Of a stretch of DNA of 64,000 nucleotides, positions 33,835 through 48,228 are shown piece by piece. A model generated the notes under the pieces. That model was not told where the DNA came from. It was given only the letters and a program-made list of their open reading frames with translations, and did not search any database. The stretch lies in assembly GCA_009761415.1 (NCBI GenBank), contig QUOL01000002.1, forward strand, positions 2,604,001 to 2,668,000, in the 5' to 3' direction. The translations under genes were made by a program, and so were the position numbers. Numbering within the stretch: position 1 is the first letter of the stretch; each line of letters begins with the position of its first letter. Source of the stretch: Sarcomyxa edulis (Eukaryota; Basidiomycota; Agaricomycetes; Agaricales; Mycenaceae).

Positions 33835-35947
33835 TCAGGATGCCGCAAAGAGTTTCCCAGGAGAGAACCAGTGGCGTCGGGGAGCAGTTCGTGCGAAAGG
33901 CCGAGAGTTTTTTGGAATGGGTGTTTCCAGTGGCGTCGATTTCGGTGGCGACGAGGCAGGCTGGGAAAAGACTGGCCACTGGAACGGCGGCGGAGAAGGG
34001 GAGAGATGGTTGTGCGGCGGGGGGTACGACGACGACTCAGGCGAATCAACCAATGAGCGAGGAAAAAACTTGATGGAGTTGAAAAGATTGGATCCTTTTG
34101 GTATATTGTCGTCGTGATGGGGAGGAGAGATGGTCGAGGATAAGGGGGAATGGTCGACATTCATACGACGGCGATGGACGAGGATAGGGCGAGTGTGTCG
34201 CATTTCGGGCCAGACAAGAACCTCCGAGGACGATATACTGGAAGTTTTAGCCTGATATGAAGGAGAAATGTCAACAAGGGAGCTCCGTGTGCTGGTATGT
34301 ATGGAGGGGAAGGATATATCGGTCGGTGAGGTTGCCCATCCGGAAGAAGGTGAAGCCATCTCCTTGTCGTCATCGCGTGGGCCCTTGACTGGAGGCACAT
34401 CCTTGGAAGCAGGGCTGGCAAGGAAGAATGATGACGAGTATGCTGTGTCCTCCAATGCAGTCTGCATCATCGACGAACAGCCAGATGAGAAGGACCCGAC
34501 GCTGTTGTTGGTGTTGTTGTAATACAAGGGGGCGCAGAGATCGGTGGTGATCGTGAGGAGGGACTTGGGGTTCTTCACTGGATTACAACGGCCGCCAAAG
34601 GTCAGCTCGGTGTCGCCTGGAGTAGTGGGCAAGGAAGGGTTCGAGCTGGAACGGGGAGAAGGTGAGAACTGCGATCGAGTGAAGCCAGGGGTATCCGACC
34701 TGTCGTAATAAACGCTCATATCTTCAGAGCCAGAAGATGACGTCGAGGATGAGCGAGATGAATACTCCCTCCACTGAGGGGACATGGCTTGGTCTTCGTC
34801 CTCGTCGGCCGATTTAGGAGTAGCAAATACGATCTCGGAAGTGGAATCGTCAAGGTCGTAGTCGCTCCAGCGAGATTTGACGTCTGCACTCTCTTCCATG
34901 ACCTTGTCAACTGGAGAGCCACCCTTCGTCGACTCCTCGCTCTCCTCAAGATCAACATCAACCTCCATAGACTCCCAGGGGCAGCGAGCCATACTACCCT
35001 CGAACACGGCGTCTTCCGAATAGAAAGTCGTGACGTCCTCGATGGCCTCTCTGAGTTCTTTCAGATTCATGCGATGTCTCCAGTCGACCTCGAGCATCCT
35101 GACAAGAATGGCGTTGACTTCGGACGATATGGGAAGGACAGTGGGGAGAAAGCCGCGAGGGTTGCGAAGGTACGCCTGAAATGTGAGATCGTCGGGCGAG
35201 GCTGACTTCCAGGGATTACGACCCGTGGCGAGGTTCAGAAGAACGATTGCCAAGGACCATATGTCGTTGGCCATAGGAGAATAGGTGCCGTTCGGCGCGA
35301 ATTCTCCTCCTTGACATTCTGGAGAAGAGTGATCAGTGATGAACTAGGATGAGAGGAGACATGGTAGACGTACCAGGGCTCATATGATAGACACTGCCAG
35401 TCCGGAACTCCTCGCTGACCCTCTCTGTAGTAGCAAGGCCAAAGTCGGTGATAGCGACCCTCAGGCCGTTGTCGTAGCAGAGGACGTTTTCGGGCTTCAA
35501 GTCACGGTGGTAAATGCCTAGAGAATGGCAGTATTCGACAGCATCGATGAGCTGCAAGAAAACGTGCTTGATAAGGCGATCTTCTCCGAGGTACCGACAG
35601 TTGTTGAGGATCTGAGAAAAGAGGTCTCCGTCGGAGGCGTAATCCATGACGAGGAAGGTGTGGTTGTAGCCCTCGACGACACGGTGCAGTGTGACGACAC
35701 CTGGGTGGGCTGATGCGAGCTGGTGCAAAGCGATCTCGCGGATATGGAGGATACGTTGGCGGTGGGCAGCAGTGGAGGAATGGGCAAGGGATTTGACGGC
35801 ATAGGAGATTGGAGGGCGGGATCGAGTGTCGACTGCACGGTAGACAACACCGTATCCTCCTACACCGAGGACTTCGACGAGTTCGAGGGCGCCTCCATCA
35901 ATGAGAGTGCCGAGAGGTGGGTGAACGGGGACGGGCTTGGAAGGCAT
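33835..35947 (-). CDS. Serine/threonine kinase of the Ran1/Ksp1/Sks1 group
   Basis: The catalytic domain occupies the first 300 residues: glycine loop LGVGGYGVVYRA, lysine AVKSLAH, HRDLKPENVLC, DFGLATT, activation segment GSVYHMSPECQGGEF (completed by splicing over an intron at about 35,318-35,372), and DIWSLAIVLLNLATGRNPW. The MSPE and NDIWSLA blocks are those of Ran1/Pat1 and Ksp1-type kinases, which control meiosis entry or nutrient signalling. A long Ser-rich, acidic C-terminal region of over 300 residues follows without known domains and ends LFAAS. I use the ATG at 35,947; three bases upstream is only a GTG. The exact pathway in this fungus cannot be told. Confidence 0.9.
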
Positions 35948-38796
35948 CACAGAAGGTCGTTAATGCGTTAATGCACGGGCGCAAGCGTGAACTTGAAGAG
36001 GTGCAATAGTACTAGAGTTAAAGAAGGGAGTGAAGGAGATTATTTGTTCAGTAAGTACCCAAACGTGATTGGAGGTCCGTTTAGGCGTGGATAACATGAG
36101 GTATCAAAACAAATCACGTACGAGGGCGTGTAAATAGAAAGCAGCAGTTGCGCACGTTTCGATCGAAACAATCGAAACAAAGTACGTCTTGGAGCACGAG
36201 AAAGGAAATGAGAGGGTCGTAGAGAGAAGACGTTGGCGACAGAAGGCAAAGAATACCAGAATCGCACTACCTTTGGGTTATATAGCTAAAGGCACTTTGG
36301 CGTCGAGGGGTCAGCGCTGATCCCGCCTCTCTTTCGGCTTCTTGCTGAGTAGGGGTCAGGAGGAACGGGAAAAACTCAATTGCTAGATTAGCGTCTTCGG
36401 GATTGGGCATAACATTGATTTTCAAGCGGACGCAAATTTGGGGCACAACGCTGGGAAAGGGGGAAATGGACATCGAATCAGGATTTATTGGCAAAAGATC
36501 GTCGGTGGAATGGATATTTCGCAATGGAAAAGGACAAACGTGTTGACAATCTTCATTACAGAGCGGCTCCGAACATCCGCTCTGCTATCCGCTCTGTCCT
36601 TGGGCCCGACTACAGCACAACTTGGAAGAGGGAGGACCACGGGATATGCCGAATTCGAGGGATAGGGGGCTGATGGAAGTGATACATTGGTAGAAACTAC
36701 CAGAAGACGAAGTGAGACCTTAGACGAGATTTGCTTCCACGATGGTAGACAAAATTGAACTCACCGGGACCGCTAACGCTGAACATGGAGGACAATTGAA
36801 TTTGAATTTCGGGAGCGGAATAGGATGAGGGGCGTAGCGTCGTAGTCTAGGGGTCTTACCAAAAACCGCATGACGACTGAAGTCATGGTACACTCAACGT
36901 GTTTCCCTAGGGGTACCTGATGGCCTTCTAGACCAATCTACAGACTTGCAAGGAGTTGGAAAAGATCTGGACAGAGCCCCGTAGTTCGGGGTGGCAGAGC
37001 GCAATGGAAGTGAGACAGTCTTGATTCCGCTTTGGGGCGGATATCGACAAACTTGACTAGAAAATAGATTGTCCCGAGAGGCTAGAATGTTGACTATAAC
37101 CAGGAACGTAGAACGATGAGAGGAGGATTGTCATGCTCATTGTTGGCGGAGACTATCACCGGAGAATGCCGGCGTGCAAGTGACAAGGAAGGCGCTACCA
37201 AGCATCAACAAGCTTGCCAAGCACATACGACACAGCCACCTCACCAATAGTCCGTCGAGGTCAGCATAATCTGAATATTCAGCGTTTTCAGAGTTAAGAG
37301 CTAGACAGTGGTCAGAGAGCCATCAGAAATTGTGATTATTTGATAGGATGAAAAGCATACAGATCTACGGCGATTGTGCGGCTGGGCGAAGTATGCACCC
37401 AAGTGAAGCATTTGAGGAATGTCTGAAAAATATGCAGTGAACCACGAGTCAGTAATGGGTGAATTGCGACGGTAGTCAAATCGACCTTACTGGTTGTGCC
37501 TCTCGACTTCAGGTTATCAACAGGAAATATCAAAGCATTGGTACCTTTCACGCGGCAAGCAATCAGTGAAATACAAGGTCGTTTGACATTAGAACCTCGT
37601 TGCAGATAGGTCTTGTATCAACGTTGTGGCATCTCGCATAACCAAGAACTCCAGTGAAAGTGCGTGATAACGTTGCGTTGTAAGTGTGAACATGACAGTC
37701 AGACGACTGGATATCGCGTGTATAGCTACTGATGAGCAAGATACACGTACATAGACAACGCGATAATAGCCATACCCTGCATACACGCAGTCCCATACGT
37801 ACGAATGAGCGAAAAAGTGACATCGAGTGAGAGATTCACATACGTCGATTAATATAAGTGGAAAGGTTTTCTATCCAATCCACACTCGTTCAGAGTGTTT
37901 CACCCTCATGAGACACCGATACCTAGCAGAAGCGAAAAGTATGGCGATCGATCTACAGGGCTAATACCAACGTTGACCGCGAAAAGGGTATAGGCGACGC
38001 CATGCAGCCTCAGTTCGCAGAACGCAGAGCGCGGGGACCTAGTACAGGAGGGGAAGGGAGAGACGAAAAGGAGACTGGGCCGTATTCGTTCGAGAACACA
38101 CCGATACACAACATAATGTTTGGACGAGAAACATCTCAGAACAAAACTTGGACTGTGAAGGTAAGGTCAAGGTGCGTCAGGACAAAGGATTCAGGGATCG
38201 GGTACGAACGTTGAAAAATCCCGTTTACAAAAGTTTGTTTCTATCGATCATATCTTCATGTTCCGGCGCTGTGCACAAAACTCTATTCAGGGCCTCGAGG
38301 AGGCTCGGAAGTTGAGAAGTCTGCAAGTTGTTTCCGGGACCCAAGGAAACTTTTCAATCATTGTCATGACGTGGATCGATGTAATTCGAGGTCGAGTTTA
38401 CAGAGGACAGTGCTGCAGGCCTCGAAGGGAAAAAACGCCTACATAGAAACATTCAGAGAACACAAATGCACTCAAATTCTTGTTGGAACTGCCTTACCTT
38501 AGGATCTTGATTCTGTTATGCGTCTCCACGAAAAACAAGGTCTCCGATACGCAGCACATAACATTGTGACAGGGGTGCGACAATGGCAATGACCGTGAGA
38601 CAGAGGCCTGTCAAGCGATGCAGTCAGCGAGATCAACCAACAGAGCGAAGACACCTACAAGGAATCGATGGGAGAATGGCGAAGCCATCAGAAACTCAGG
38701 TTCAGGCAGGAAGGAGAGTGCGAGAAGGAATAAAATTACGGATGGTACAATAGAAATACAAGAGAACACAAGAAAGAAAGAAAAAGATGGACGACC
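35948..38796. other. Gene-poor region
   Basis: 2.8 kb between the kinase and histone H4 with no frame I can support. The minus-strand frame at 36,524-36,267 (86 codons) and several plus-strand frames near 38,000-38,900 lack any recognisable domain and overlap candidates in other frames. Confidence 0.5.
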
Positions 38797-39285
<489 letters not shown>

Positions 39286-39564
39286 TGTTTGATAAAGTGA
39301 TAAAGTGGTGTTGAAGTTGTGTGGTGGGTGTTTGGGGGCAAAAGTGCGATTCAGGAATCTCAAATCCGCGCCTGGCCTTATATAGTCGGCGGATGTGGCT
39401 GTGCTGAATTTCCTTCGTTGACTGTCCCAAAGAGCGCGACTGAGTCACGTGCCGATCGCGAGTCGCGTTTGTATAAATAGTCGGCCAAATTTCAAACTTT
39501 TCCTCTTAACCGTTGACCACTATCATCACCCAAACCACCGCACTTTTCTTCAACCTCATTTTCA
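39286..39564. promoter_or_regulatory. Bidirectional H4/H3 histone promoter
   Basis: A minus-strand TATATAAG (plus-strand CTTATATA, near 39,376) serves H4 and a plus-strand TATAAATA (near 39,471-39,478) serves H3. The core between contains GAGTCACGTG-like and GCGACTGAGTCACG sequences that could bind bZIP or E-box factors. Confidence 0.7.
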
Positions 39565-40100
<536 letters not shown>

Positions 40101-40379
40101 GCTGGCTTGTCTTTTCATCCTCTTCAACAGTACTCAATACTTTTTGTTCAGATCATGATTGTCCTTCATTTTTATCTTTTTTTTATTGTTTCGTTCTATG
40201 TAACTTAGTGTAATCCTATTATATATCTTTAGACCTCCAACTATTTCCTGTTAAGAAAGTCGTCCTCATCCATTTCTGCTAAGTTTCACCCAAGGTATGG
40301 TGGCAGTCACTGGAACTGTTTTCAGGGCTCAACCAATCTGAATCTGGAGTGCATTCTGCTGAGCGTTGCAGGTAAACTT

Positions 40380-41234
40380 CTACAGCTTCGCTATCAAAAA
40401 GTACCCGAGGAACGACGAAACTACTAGCAGCCCTACCATCAAGCCGACTCTAATGTTGGGACTGACAGCTACGAGGTAGGCATGTGAAGCGACGTATTCA
40501 TGTACACGACGCTCTTTTCCCAGCAACCAATCCTCCCCTCCATCAGCAGAAAACATCTCCCTCGAAGGAAACACCTCTAAAATCTCGCATTCGAAGCCTC
40601 GTACCTCCAATCTATATCTACGCCACAACTCCTCGTCTTTTCCCCGCGCCTGAGACACCATTCCATCTTCTTGTTTGCCTCGATGGCCTCCCGGACCAAA
40701 CCCAACAGCTAACAACTCGAAGTTCGGCACCCCTTGTTCCAATTTGCGGAATATCTGCCCTATCGCGTATTTCTCCCTCAAGAAATAATAAGCTGCTTGG
40801 GGCGAAGTGATTCGAACGGTCGACGTGGCAGTACAGACGATTTTGCCAGCACACTTTAGGTGGACCTGACGTATTTGGGTTATGGGAGAAGTGGCGGCAA
40901 TAGGAATTGGGTTCGTAAGGGAGAGCGGGGCATTGGCACCATTAGTGGTGTGTGAATAGACTGTCTCTATTGATATTGGGCGAGCGAAGAAGGCGCTGGA
41001 TTGGGCAGAGAGAGAGATTAGATGGGGTTTCGGCTGGAGGAAGACGAGATGCACCTCAATAGTCGTTGAAGATCTCCTTGTGCTGAAAGCATGATTCGCT
41101 CGAGGCCTGTTACCTCTGGGGGCCATGTGAACTGTTAAACGACGCCAGTTTAGCGGAAATCTTGTGCTCGGAGCTGAGATAGTACTCACGCTGATACTGG
41201 TGTTATTCGGGCTAAATGACTCGAAGGGAGCCAT
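40380..41234 (-). CDS. Tail-anchored protein of unknown function
   Basis: The locus can be read as one 284-codon frame, but two GT...AG introns (41189-41132, 58 nt, and 41054-40996, 59 nt; together a multiple of three) are better removed. The spliced N-terminus is MAPFESFSPNNTSIS-FTW, then PPEVTGLERIMLSAQGDLQR, LLSAFFARPISIETV. The middle part (QVHLKCAGKIVCTATSTVRI, REKYAIGQIFRKLE) looks like a compact mixed alpha/beta domain. A charged region follows and the last 25 residues form one hydrophobic helix (VGLMVGLLVVSSFLGYFLIA) before KL. That suggests a tail-anchored membrane protein facing the cytosol. About 245 residues. I do not recognise the family. It converges on H3, 279 bp away. Confidence 0.65.
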   Translation of the reverse strand: MAPFESFSPNNTSISVSTISAPSTRFPLNWRRLTVHMAPRGNRPRANHAFSTRRSSTTIEVHLVFLQPKPHLISLSAQSSAFFARPISIETVYSHTTNGANAPLSLTNPIPIAATSPITQIRQVHLKCAGKIVCTATSTVRITSPQAAYYFLREKYAIGQIFRKLEQGVPNFELLAVGFGPGGHRGKQEDGMVSQARGKDEELWRRYRLEVRGFECEILEVFPSREMFSADGGEDWLLGKERRVHEYVASHAYLVAVSPNIRVGLMVGLLVVSSFLGYFLIAKL

Positions 41235-44200
41235 CGCAGAGAAGTTGGCTTGACTTCAAAAGTCTGATGTTCGTCTATATGGTGGCAGTTCTAGTGGCAG
41301 TTCTAGTGATGTGGGTGTTCTCGGCCATGTAGTAGGCGTCTAAGGAGAGTTTTGAGATGGGGATCAGCCTATATTGGATCCAGATGATGGGTATTGTATA
41401 GTGATAGTGAACAGGTTTCGAGTAGCTGATGATTGGGCCCACGAATACGCAACGATCGTGCTTCCTATATACCAGAAGATACAATAAGCCTGCTTGTTTG
41501 TATGCTTGAGAAATAGAGGACAACTTGGAGCTATATTCTGATACCCTGGCCCCTCTTTTCCGGAGTTAGATGTTGGGGATAGATGGCATGCGGGTTTTTT
41601 GTGTAGCAGGTCTCGAAAGCCGCGTAGTATAACGAGCAATGCTCAACTGGCAGCAGGTGAGTGTGTTCCGAAAACTTCCAGGAGACTTGAGAGTCAATCA
41701 CGCAACCTAATCGGGCCAGAAAAATCGCGCGTGATCACGACGCGTCTTGACGCGACGATACGCCGGGTGGGTTTTGATAGATTGGAAATATATTGGTGTC
41801 TAGTCAGTCCATGGCATATTGAGTTTTCATGGAGCATAGTTGGCCTCATTGAACATCTACTCCCACTATCCATTTGTGCCACTTGATTGCTGCCACTGAT
41901 GTTCGCGTTGGCGTGGCCGTCAACAAGCTCCATTGAATAGTCACACTCTCATATCAATGGAACTCTACTTTGACGACGTATCGCAAGAAAGAATGCGAGT
42001 ACGGGTGTACAACGTGACCGCGTAAGCGCTCGACTTTGGACGGGTTCGAAATGTCTAAATATGAGGATTGGTCGAGAGGAAGACAAAAGTCATGACAGCT
42101 CACCCAATTGGACATAGCATTGATACCTATCTGATCTGGGCTCCGATTAGAAGACGGACCTTATTGGTAGATGCTATTTTGGTCATATTGTAAAGAGCCA
42201 ACACCGATGGCCACGGTCCATGGACATCGACTGTCGATATCACCGTCAAGAAATCGGTTCATGTGGAGCGGGGAGATGTCATCGATTTGAGTCACCAGTA
42301 GAAGGGTCATGATGAGCTCTGATCGGACCGTGCTATTGTTCAATTCGTCTAGCCATATTTCGTGCCACATCGTGGCGCTTGGGACATGCTAGACTTCGCT
42401 AGTCCAGTGGGCCACGGACACCGGTCTAGATCGATGTGAAGAGAATGCGGACCCTGATTACATCCCGAGGCGGCGAAGGCACCGTCAAATAGAAAAGTAT
42501 TTGAGATACAAGAGCAAGGAGCTCAAGCACGCACTTCTTTCCATTCGACCATACCAGTACGACAAATAGTTGTGCCTGAGAAATCTACAGAGTCAGTGGT
42601 CTCATCAAAGGTCCATCTGAGTAGGATCACCGAAGCTCCAAACAACGCCAGGTCGGCAATTCTGAAATTCGGGGTTTCTGACATGTATGGCTAGCCTCTC
42701 AAAAAGGATCAAAGATAAACCGTCAGACAGAAAAAGGGCAGCAATTTCATAGGTAGAAGGTATACCCAGCTTCAAATAATCTGAGCGCTGCGAGGCGATT
42801 TACCTAGAGCTGGTTCGAGGGTTCATATAATTATGAACCAACAACCAAAGGACGTCAAGATAGCGAGGAAGATGAGTTGAGAAGGCGCGGTATTTCTCCT
42901 CTAAAAAGCCGGAATAAGAAGGTCGCACATTGAGTCCGACAGAAGAGTAAGAAGGATGACCGCAATGGGAGGATCGTCGACGACCAATGTGCGCCACTAA
43001 CTAGTGAGACAGGCACTGGTGGACCACAAATAAAAGCAGGGTTCCAAACTGCGAAGCTTGATCTTGATATATGTTATCAGCAGATCTACGAGTGAACGGT
43101 CGTGAGACCACTGAGAAGGATAACACGGATGACAGAAGAACGGATTGGCTGGTGCGTGTCTGTATACCTATACGACTATAGCAAAAAGTCAGACAAGGCG
43201 CCGCCAATAGTATGATGTCTATTGAAGTGTACCTTCCTTCCAATTTGAGGTCTCGACACCTCGACTTGAAGCTTGAAGCCCGGGCTGAAGAGATACCGTC
43301 AGAATTATACCACTTGTGTTCTATTGACTTACGAAGTAAAATGCGTAGGGCTTCGATCAGCCAGCTGCGCCAGAGCAGGTCTCTAAGGTCAACGCAAGAA
43401 CGAACGTAGGGAAGACTCGGACCAGGATATTCAAAGTGAGCGACGATTTGATTTCTTTACATGCAGACAATTCACTGGTTCGGCATATAACGACACGTAT
43501 CACACTGCCCCAACACCGTATTCGTTACCATCGCTTGTTCAGGGAGCATCCTGTAATAAAGAATGTTCATTTAGAGGCAAAACGCGTACAAAAGCCAGAT
43601 ATTGTATCACCGGTGAATGCATGTTTTTACGCAGTCATGAGGGCCCTGCATATGCATCTGGCTCAACTCGCAGTTTTTAGTCAGACAATCGACCTGAAGA
43701 TGCAAGACTTCACATCAATATGGACAGGGTAAAGCCGTATTGGGCATACCTTCTGTCGTCTGGTGAGCGAGCGGTGACCGCAGCTATACGCTATGTAGGT
43801 CATCATAGGGAAACACATCGTAGCAGAGAGAGATGCTCCAAACTCGAGGCTACCTGATTTTAGTGGGGTGGAATGTCTTATGTCTCCCTTGGTGTCCGCA
43901 ATATATCGCATCCTCGCAAGTGCAAGACGGGGATTTCGACTCTGGACCGCGAAACCTTGTATTGCCTTCTGCATCTCAGATCGTCAAGAGACATCAGTAT
44001 TAAGGACGGACGCCAGCACCATGGCGTGGTTTTGGTTTGAAGGATGATCCGGCACCAGAAGCCTGGAAATCGCAAGAGAGATCTGCGCCGTCCGAATGAA
44101 GGGCGAGGGTCTAAAATACACATATGGTGATGTCCTATAGGAAAATTCAACGAATCAGCGAGACCTCTGGAAGGCAGATATAACGACCACCAACCTTTGG

Positions 44201-44564
44201 CCACCTAAATGTGGAGAACTTCGATGGAACGAGTTCAGTTGGCCGAGATTAAGGTGTGTAGAAGTAACATGAGGCTTTGGAGTCTATACATGAAAAGCAC
44301 ATACGCTTCAGAGTTGATGTCTCCTCGAGGGCAAAAGGTATGGCTAGAATTCGAGTGGGTTACAACAGAGATGATAAGACAAATAGGCGCTGGAAAGAGG
44401 TACACGACGTCGATGCGATGCAAACGTGGCCTAGAAGTGGATATAGGAGTCTCAAGCCAAAATTGGACTCATGAGAGCTATAAAAAACACTGATCATGAG
44501 CATCGAGATCAATAATCGCAAAAGATCATTCTACATCACGATAAGGACATACTGATTCACAAGG
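41235..44564. other. Gene-poor region
   Basis: 3.3 kb with only short frames on both strands. No domain, tRNA fold or clear repeat seen. Base composition is AT-richer than the flanking genes. Confidence 0.5.
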
Positions 44565-47262
44565 TTAGCCCCCAAGACCTATCACTGTGCACCTAGCAAA
44601 GTACCGCGCCAATGCTAAACGGACGATTTTCAAGCGTTCGAGGGCCTCTTTCTCTCCAGCACCTTTGATTGTCTTCATCAGAACACTCAAATAATCTTCT
44701 CCCCCTCCTTGAGATGTCCTGATGAAGATCTCTTCCAGTTTTCGCAGCAGGACACCAGCATCCGACATAGTGAATAACAGTGTAGAATCTGATAGAAGAT
44801 AAATGATTAGCAAAGGAGAAACATAGCCGGAATCTCGATATCACGTACCGAATTGCAAGAGATCAACCGCATCACACAAAAGTATTGCCCACCATGACTT
44901 GGGAGCTACATCCTCATGCAACATTGCCACAAGATCCGAAGCTGCATCCTGTAGTTCCAGCGACGCTCGGGACCGTTGAAATTGAGAATATCGGACGGCA
45001 AACATCAAACGATAGATAAATACTGCGTGGGGGCCTGACTGAGGCCCGAGGTCTTGCAATGAAGGGGCAATGTCCGCCGCATAATTTGCGAACTCCATGG
45101 GACCTTGAGGATTTTATTAACACAGAAGCTTCATATGATAACAATAATAACAACATACCACTGATGATATACTCGTCCAACACGCGATCAACAACGCGTC
45201 CAAGTCCGAGCCAATCTTCTGCGGATGTGCAATAAGAGACGGCTAAACCGTAATCTTTCTCTTGGACCAACGTTTGAGCAGCAATCTAAATAAATCGAAC
45301 AGGTCCCGCTTGAGCGAAACTTCAAAACACGAAGGAAAGGAGAGGTACACACCCTGCAGACAGCTCGTCTGACTTCTTCACGGCGATAGTCGAAACATGT
45401 TTTGTTGATGTCTTTTAATACGCCGACGATTTCACCGGCTCTGGTTTGTTCCTCCGCCTCGCCTTCCGTAGTTTGTTCATGTAGTCGCAATGGGACACGA
45501 ATGAGAACTTCGTCCGCTCGCTCGCGTCCTATGTCACTGCATGAGTACATATAGTCGACTGTGACTCGCCAAAGCGCTGGATCTGAATGCAGATAATCTG
45601 CGTAGGACAGGACATAATGATCTCGTATAGATAGTCCGGAACTTGCAATGTAGGTTAGTTGAGATACGTCAATCTTTTTTGGGAACTCACTCTTCATCAA
45701 TATCGAGGCTTATCAAAGCGAGTGGTATCATGAGATCGGCCAGGTGAGCAGCAAACCAGCGATCGATTTGAGATGCGTACGACAAAGCTTCTGACATCTC
45801 GCTGCGAAAGAGGGACACATGAAACATATCCTCCAGATTTGTTGGATCGGAAGGTAAGTCATCTAAAACTCGGTTTACGACTTTTCTGTGGGATTACAGG
45901 GACGATGAACGTCTAGAGAAAAGACAGCAAAAGATGATGGGATGCTTACGATAAGTCCTGCCTCCGTAGACGGGGGTCGACAAAAATGCCCCATGCACAA
46001 CATACCTCTTTCCAATCAGCTCCTAACTCTGCACAAACCCGTTGCACAACTTCACCGCGACCCTCGAGGATTCCTACAATATCGCTCAGGCGCTCCCACC
46101 AATTATCAAACCCGTCATGTCTGTCTTCTTCATGAACACGGTCTAATTGAAGGCGTAGTGCCTTGACTTTCTCTTTCCATCTGCGAGTGGCATGCACAAA
46201 GTCCCGTTCAGCGGAGAAATCTAGAAGGCGAGGCTGTGTCGCGAGTATAGGGGCGAGAGAGTGAGCCAGTTCTTGGAGGTCTTCGGAAGGATGGCGAGAT
46301 AAGACGCCTAGGAAAAACACGGATGCCTTGGAAAGACCTCGCAGGGTAGCTCTGGGTATACGGGAGAGTTTAGTCTAGTGGGGGGATAAAACGCACGGAG
46401 AACAAACCTGGTAAGATAAGGCCAAAATGTCTCGTCTTCCCACGGATCATCTAGAGAGCTAAGATGGTCACCCTCCTCTGTTGAGGGTTCAATGAAGTGT
46501 ACATTGAGCCATTCCATCAGGTCGTCGCCCACCGGTGCATTCTCATAACCAAACTCAGGTACATACAGCACCACAAACAACGAGAACGAGGTGTAGAGGC
46601 TTCGGTAGTGTTCGTCGTCAAACTGTAGGGGAGCTTCGGCTCTGAGAACCGCTTGCTGAAGATCGTATATTGGAATGAGAATTTCGAGTCGAAAGAGCAA
46701 GGCGTACTGATGTGTGGCCCCAACATTCTTTTATGAAATTGCAATAGTCTATGGCAAGTTTCCGTATAATTACCATGCTTTCTTCGGTGTTGATCCTATG
46801 TGTGACCTTGTGAGCAAGAAACGGCGAGAAGATCATCTAGGTTTCATACCATCCTGGTGCTTCTAATTCCTTCTTTCGTGCAGTTTCAAGGAACTCTTGG
46901 AACGTGGCAAATATGAGCAGCGTGTCTGTTATGAACTGCACAAGCCGAATAATTTTAATGAGTAATCCACCGTGAGATTTTTTGACGTACCAGGCGCCTT
47001 TCAGAAGAGGGTATCGCGTCCAGACTCGCAAAGTACACTGGTTGTGGTTCAGAATCACGTTGGGTTGGGTCAGGGACCGTCTGAGCTGCAAACTTGAGAT
47101 ATATTCCATGATACCAATGAAGATACGCACATCGTTAGTGATGAACGCTGCTAAAGAGTTGTCTAATGGAGATAGCGAGACAGACACGGTTTGTCCCAAT
47201 GCAATGAGTTCGTGCACATGTCCAAACTGCACCAGAGGCGGCACGAGGTCAAGGTTTTCCAT
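44565..47262 (-). CDS. NUP85: Nucleoporin Nup85 (Nup84/Nup107 Y-complex)
   Basis: A helical scaffold subunit of the nuclear pore outer ring. About eight exons. The C-terminal third carries the recognisable Nup85 pattern: RERADEVLIRVPLRL, EIVGVLKDINKTCFDYRREE, VRRAVCRIAAQTLVQEKDYG, AVSYCTSAEDWLGLGRVVDR, VLDEYIIS, GPHAVFIYRLMFAVRYSQFQ, and APKSWWAILLCDAVDLLQF before a final helix pair ending VIGLGG. The middle part includes DWKEVCCAWGIFVDPRLRRQ-DL, the block where metazoan proteins have their W-L-L segment. The N-terminus (MENLDLVPPLVQFGHVHELI) starts at the ATG at 47,262. I infer the identity from order and spacing of these blocks; a profile search would settle it. Confidence 0.78.
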
Positions 47263-48228
47263 ACGGCCTGACAAGGCAATCGTCGATAAGGCCAATTTGG
47301 ATGTTGTAGTCGATGGTTGATAGCGAGTTTGAGATATTTGTAGTTGGCAAACGCGCGTTGAGAGTAAGAAGACAAGCGAAAGTGTTGAAGTCCGTGAGGA
47401 CCGTGACTGCGTGAGCCGTGGCACAAGAGGATTTTCGGTCACGTCACGGAGGTCCGAGTCTTCCTCCTGCCTCCATCGGAGTCCACAGACGATCGCCCTC
47501 GATCGACAAATTGATACTCTGATACCATTCAAACCTACATTTCTTGACTTCTCTTTGGTCATCCAGGATCGATTTCAGACTCATAATCAAGCCAAAATTG
47601 TTGTAAAATTTGACTTTTATTGAAGCAGCACATCGTCACATGCCACAAAGAGCAAGTCACTATGTACCTATATAAATGACTCAAATAACGGTACTCGGCC
47701 GTACAGATTGCCCCGAGATTTCCATATCTTCCACCACTCCGGATCCCAGGGACGCGCCTTCTGTCCGTAGCCATTGACACAAGCTCAGACTAGCCTGCAA
47801 TCAATATAGTCCTGTTTCATTCTCTTTGCATTGAGAAGCTTCCGCTCGTTCAGGGTATGTCTCGTAAAACTCAGTAACGCATCTTCTATAAGCTTTTCAC
47901 CCTCATCTCAGCAGTCCTGATCTCAGTGCGGCTATGTCTGCATTTACAGAATTGGCAACATTCTTACTGTATCCGGACGTGAAATTACGGCACCTTTTCT
48001 TTCTGACTATACTCATGTGAAACGGTGATCCAAGTGTATTGTTATGGTTCAAACCTTCCTTTTCTCATTCTATAGGTCAAATTTCAATATCTCATTACCT
48101 CGCCGACACAATTTGAGCTCACCCGCTTCCATTAATGTTTTCAGAATCACATCTTCAGAAACATATAAGATGAGCCTTCAAGCCTGCTTCCCCCCCTCTC
48201 TATCCACCCACCACTGCCACTCGGAAAA
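47263..48228. other. Intergenic region with promoter of the H3 variant
   Basis: The minus-strand frame of NUP85 stays open upstream to 47,562 but reads as low-quality sequence and is probably 5' leader. A CATATAAG near 48,163-48,170 lies about 60 bp before the H3-variant ATG and is its likely TATA box. Confidence 0.45.

Noticed and set aside
34789..35205. 138-codon plus-strand frame within the Ran1/Ksp1-like kinase gene, and similar frames at 33,809 and 35,723
   Set aside because: Shadow frames on the antisense strand of a clear kinase gene.
47263..47562. Extension of NUP85 upstream of 47,262
   Set aside because: The frame is open but Arg/Ser-rich and without helical pattern, and the ATG at 47,262 gives a normal N-terminus.
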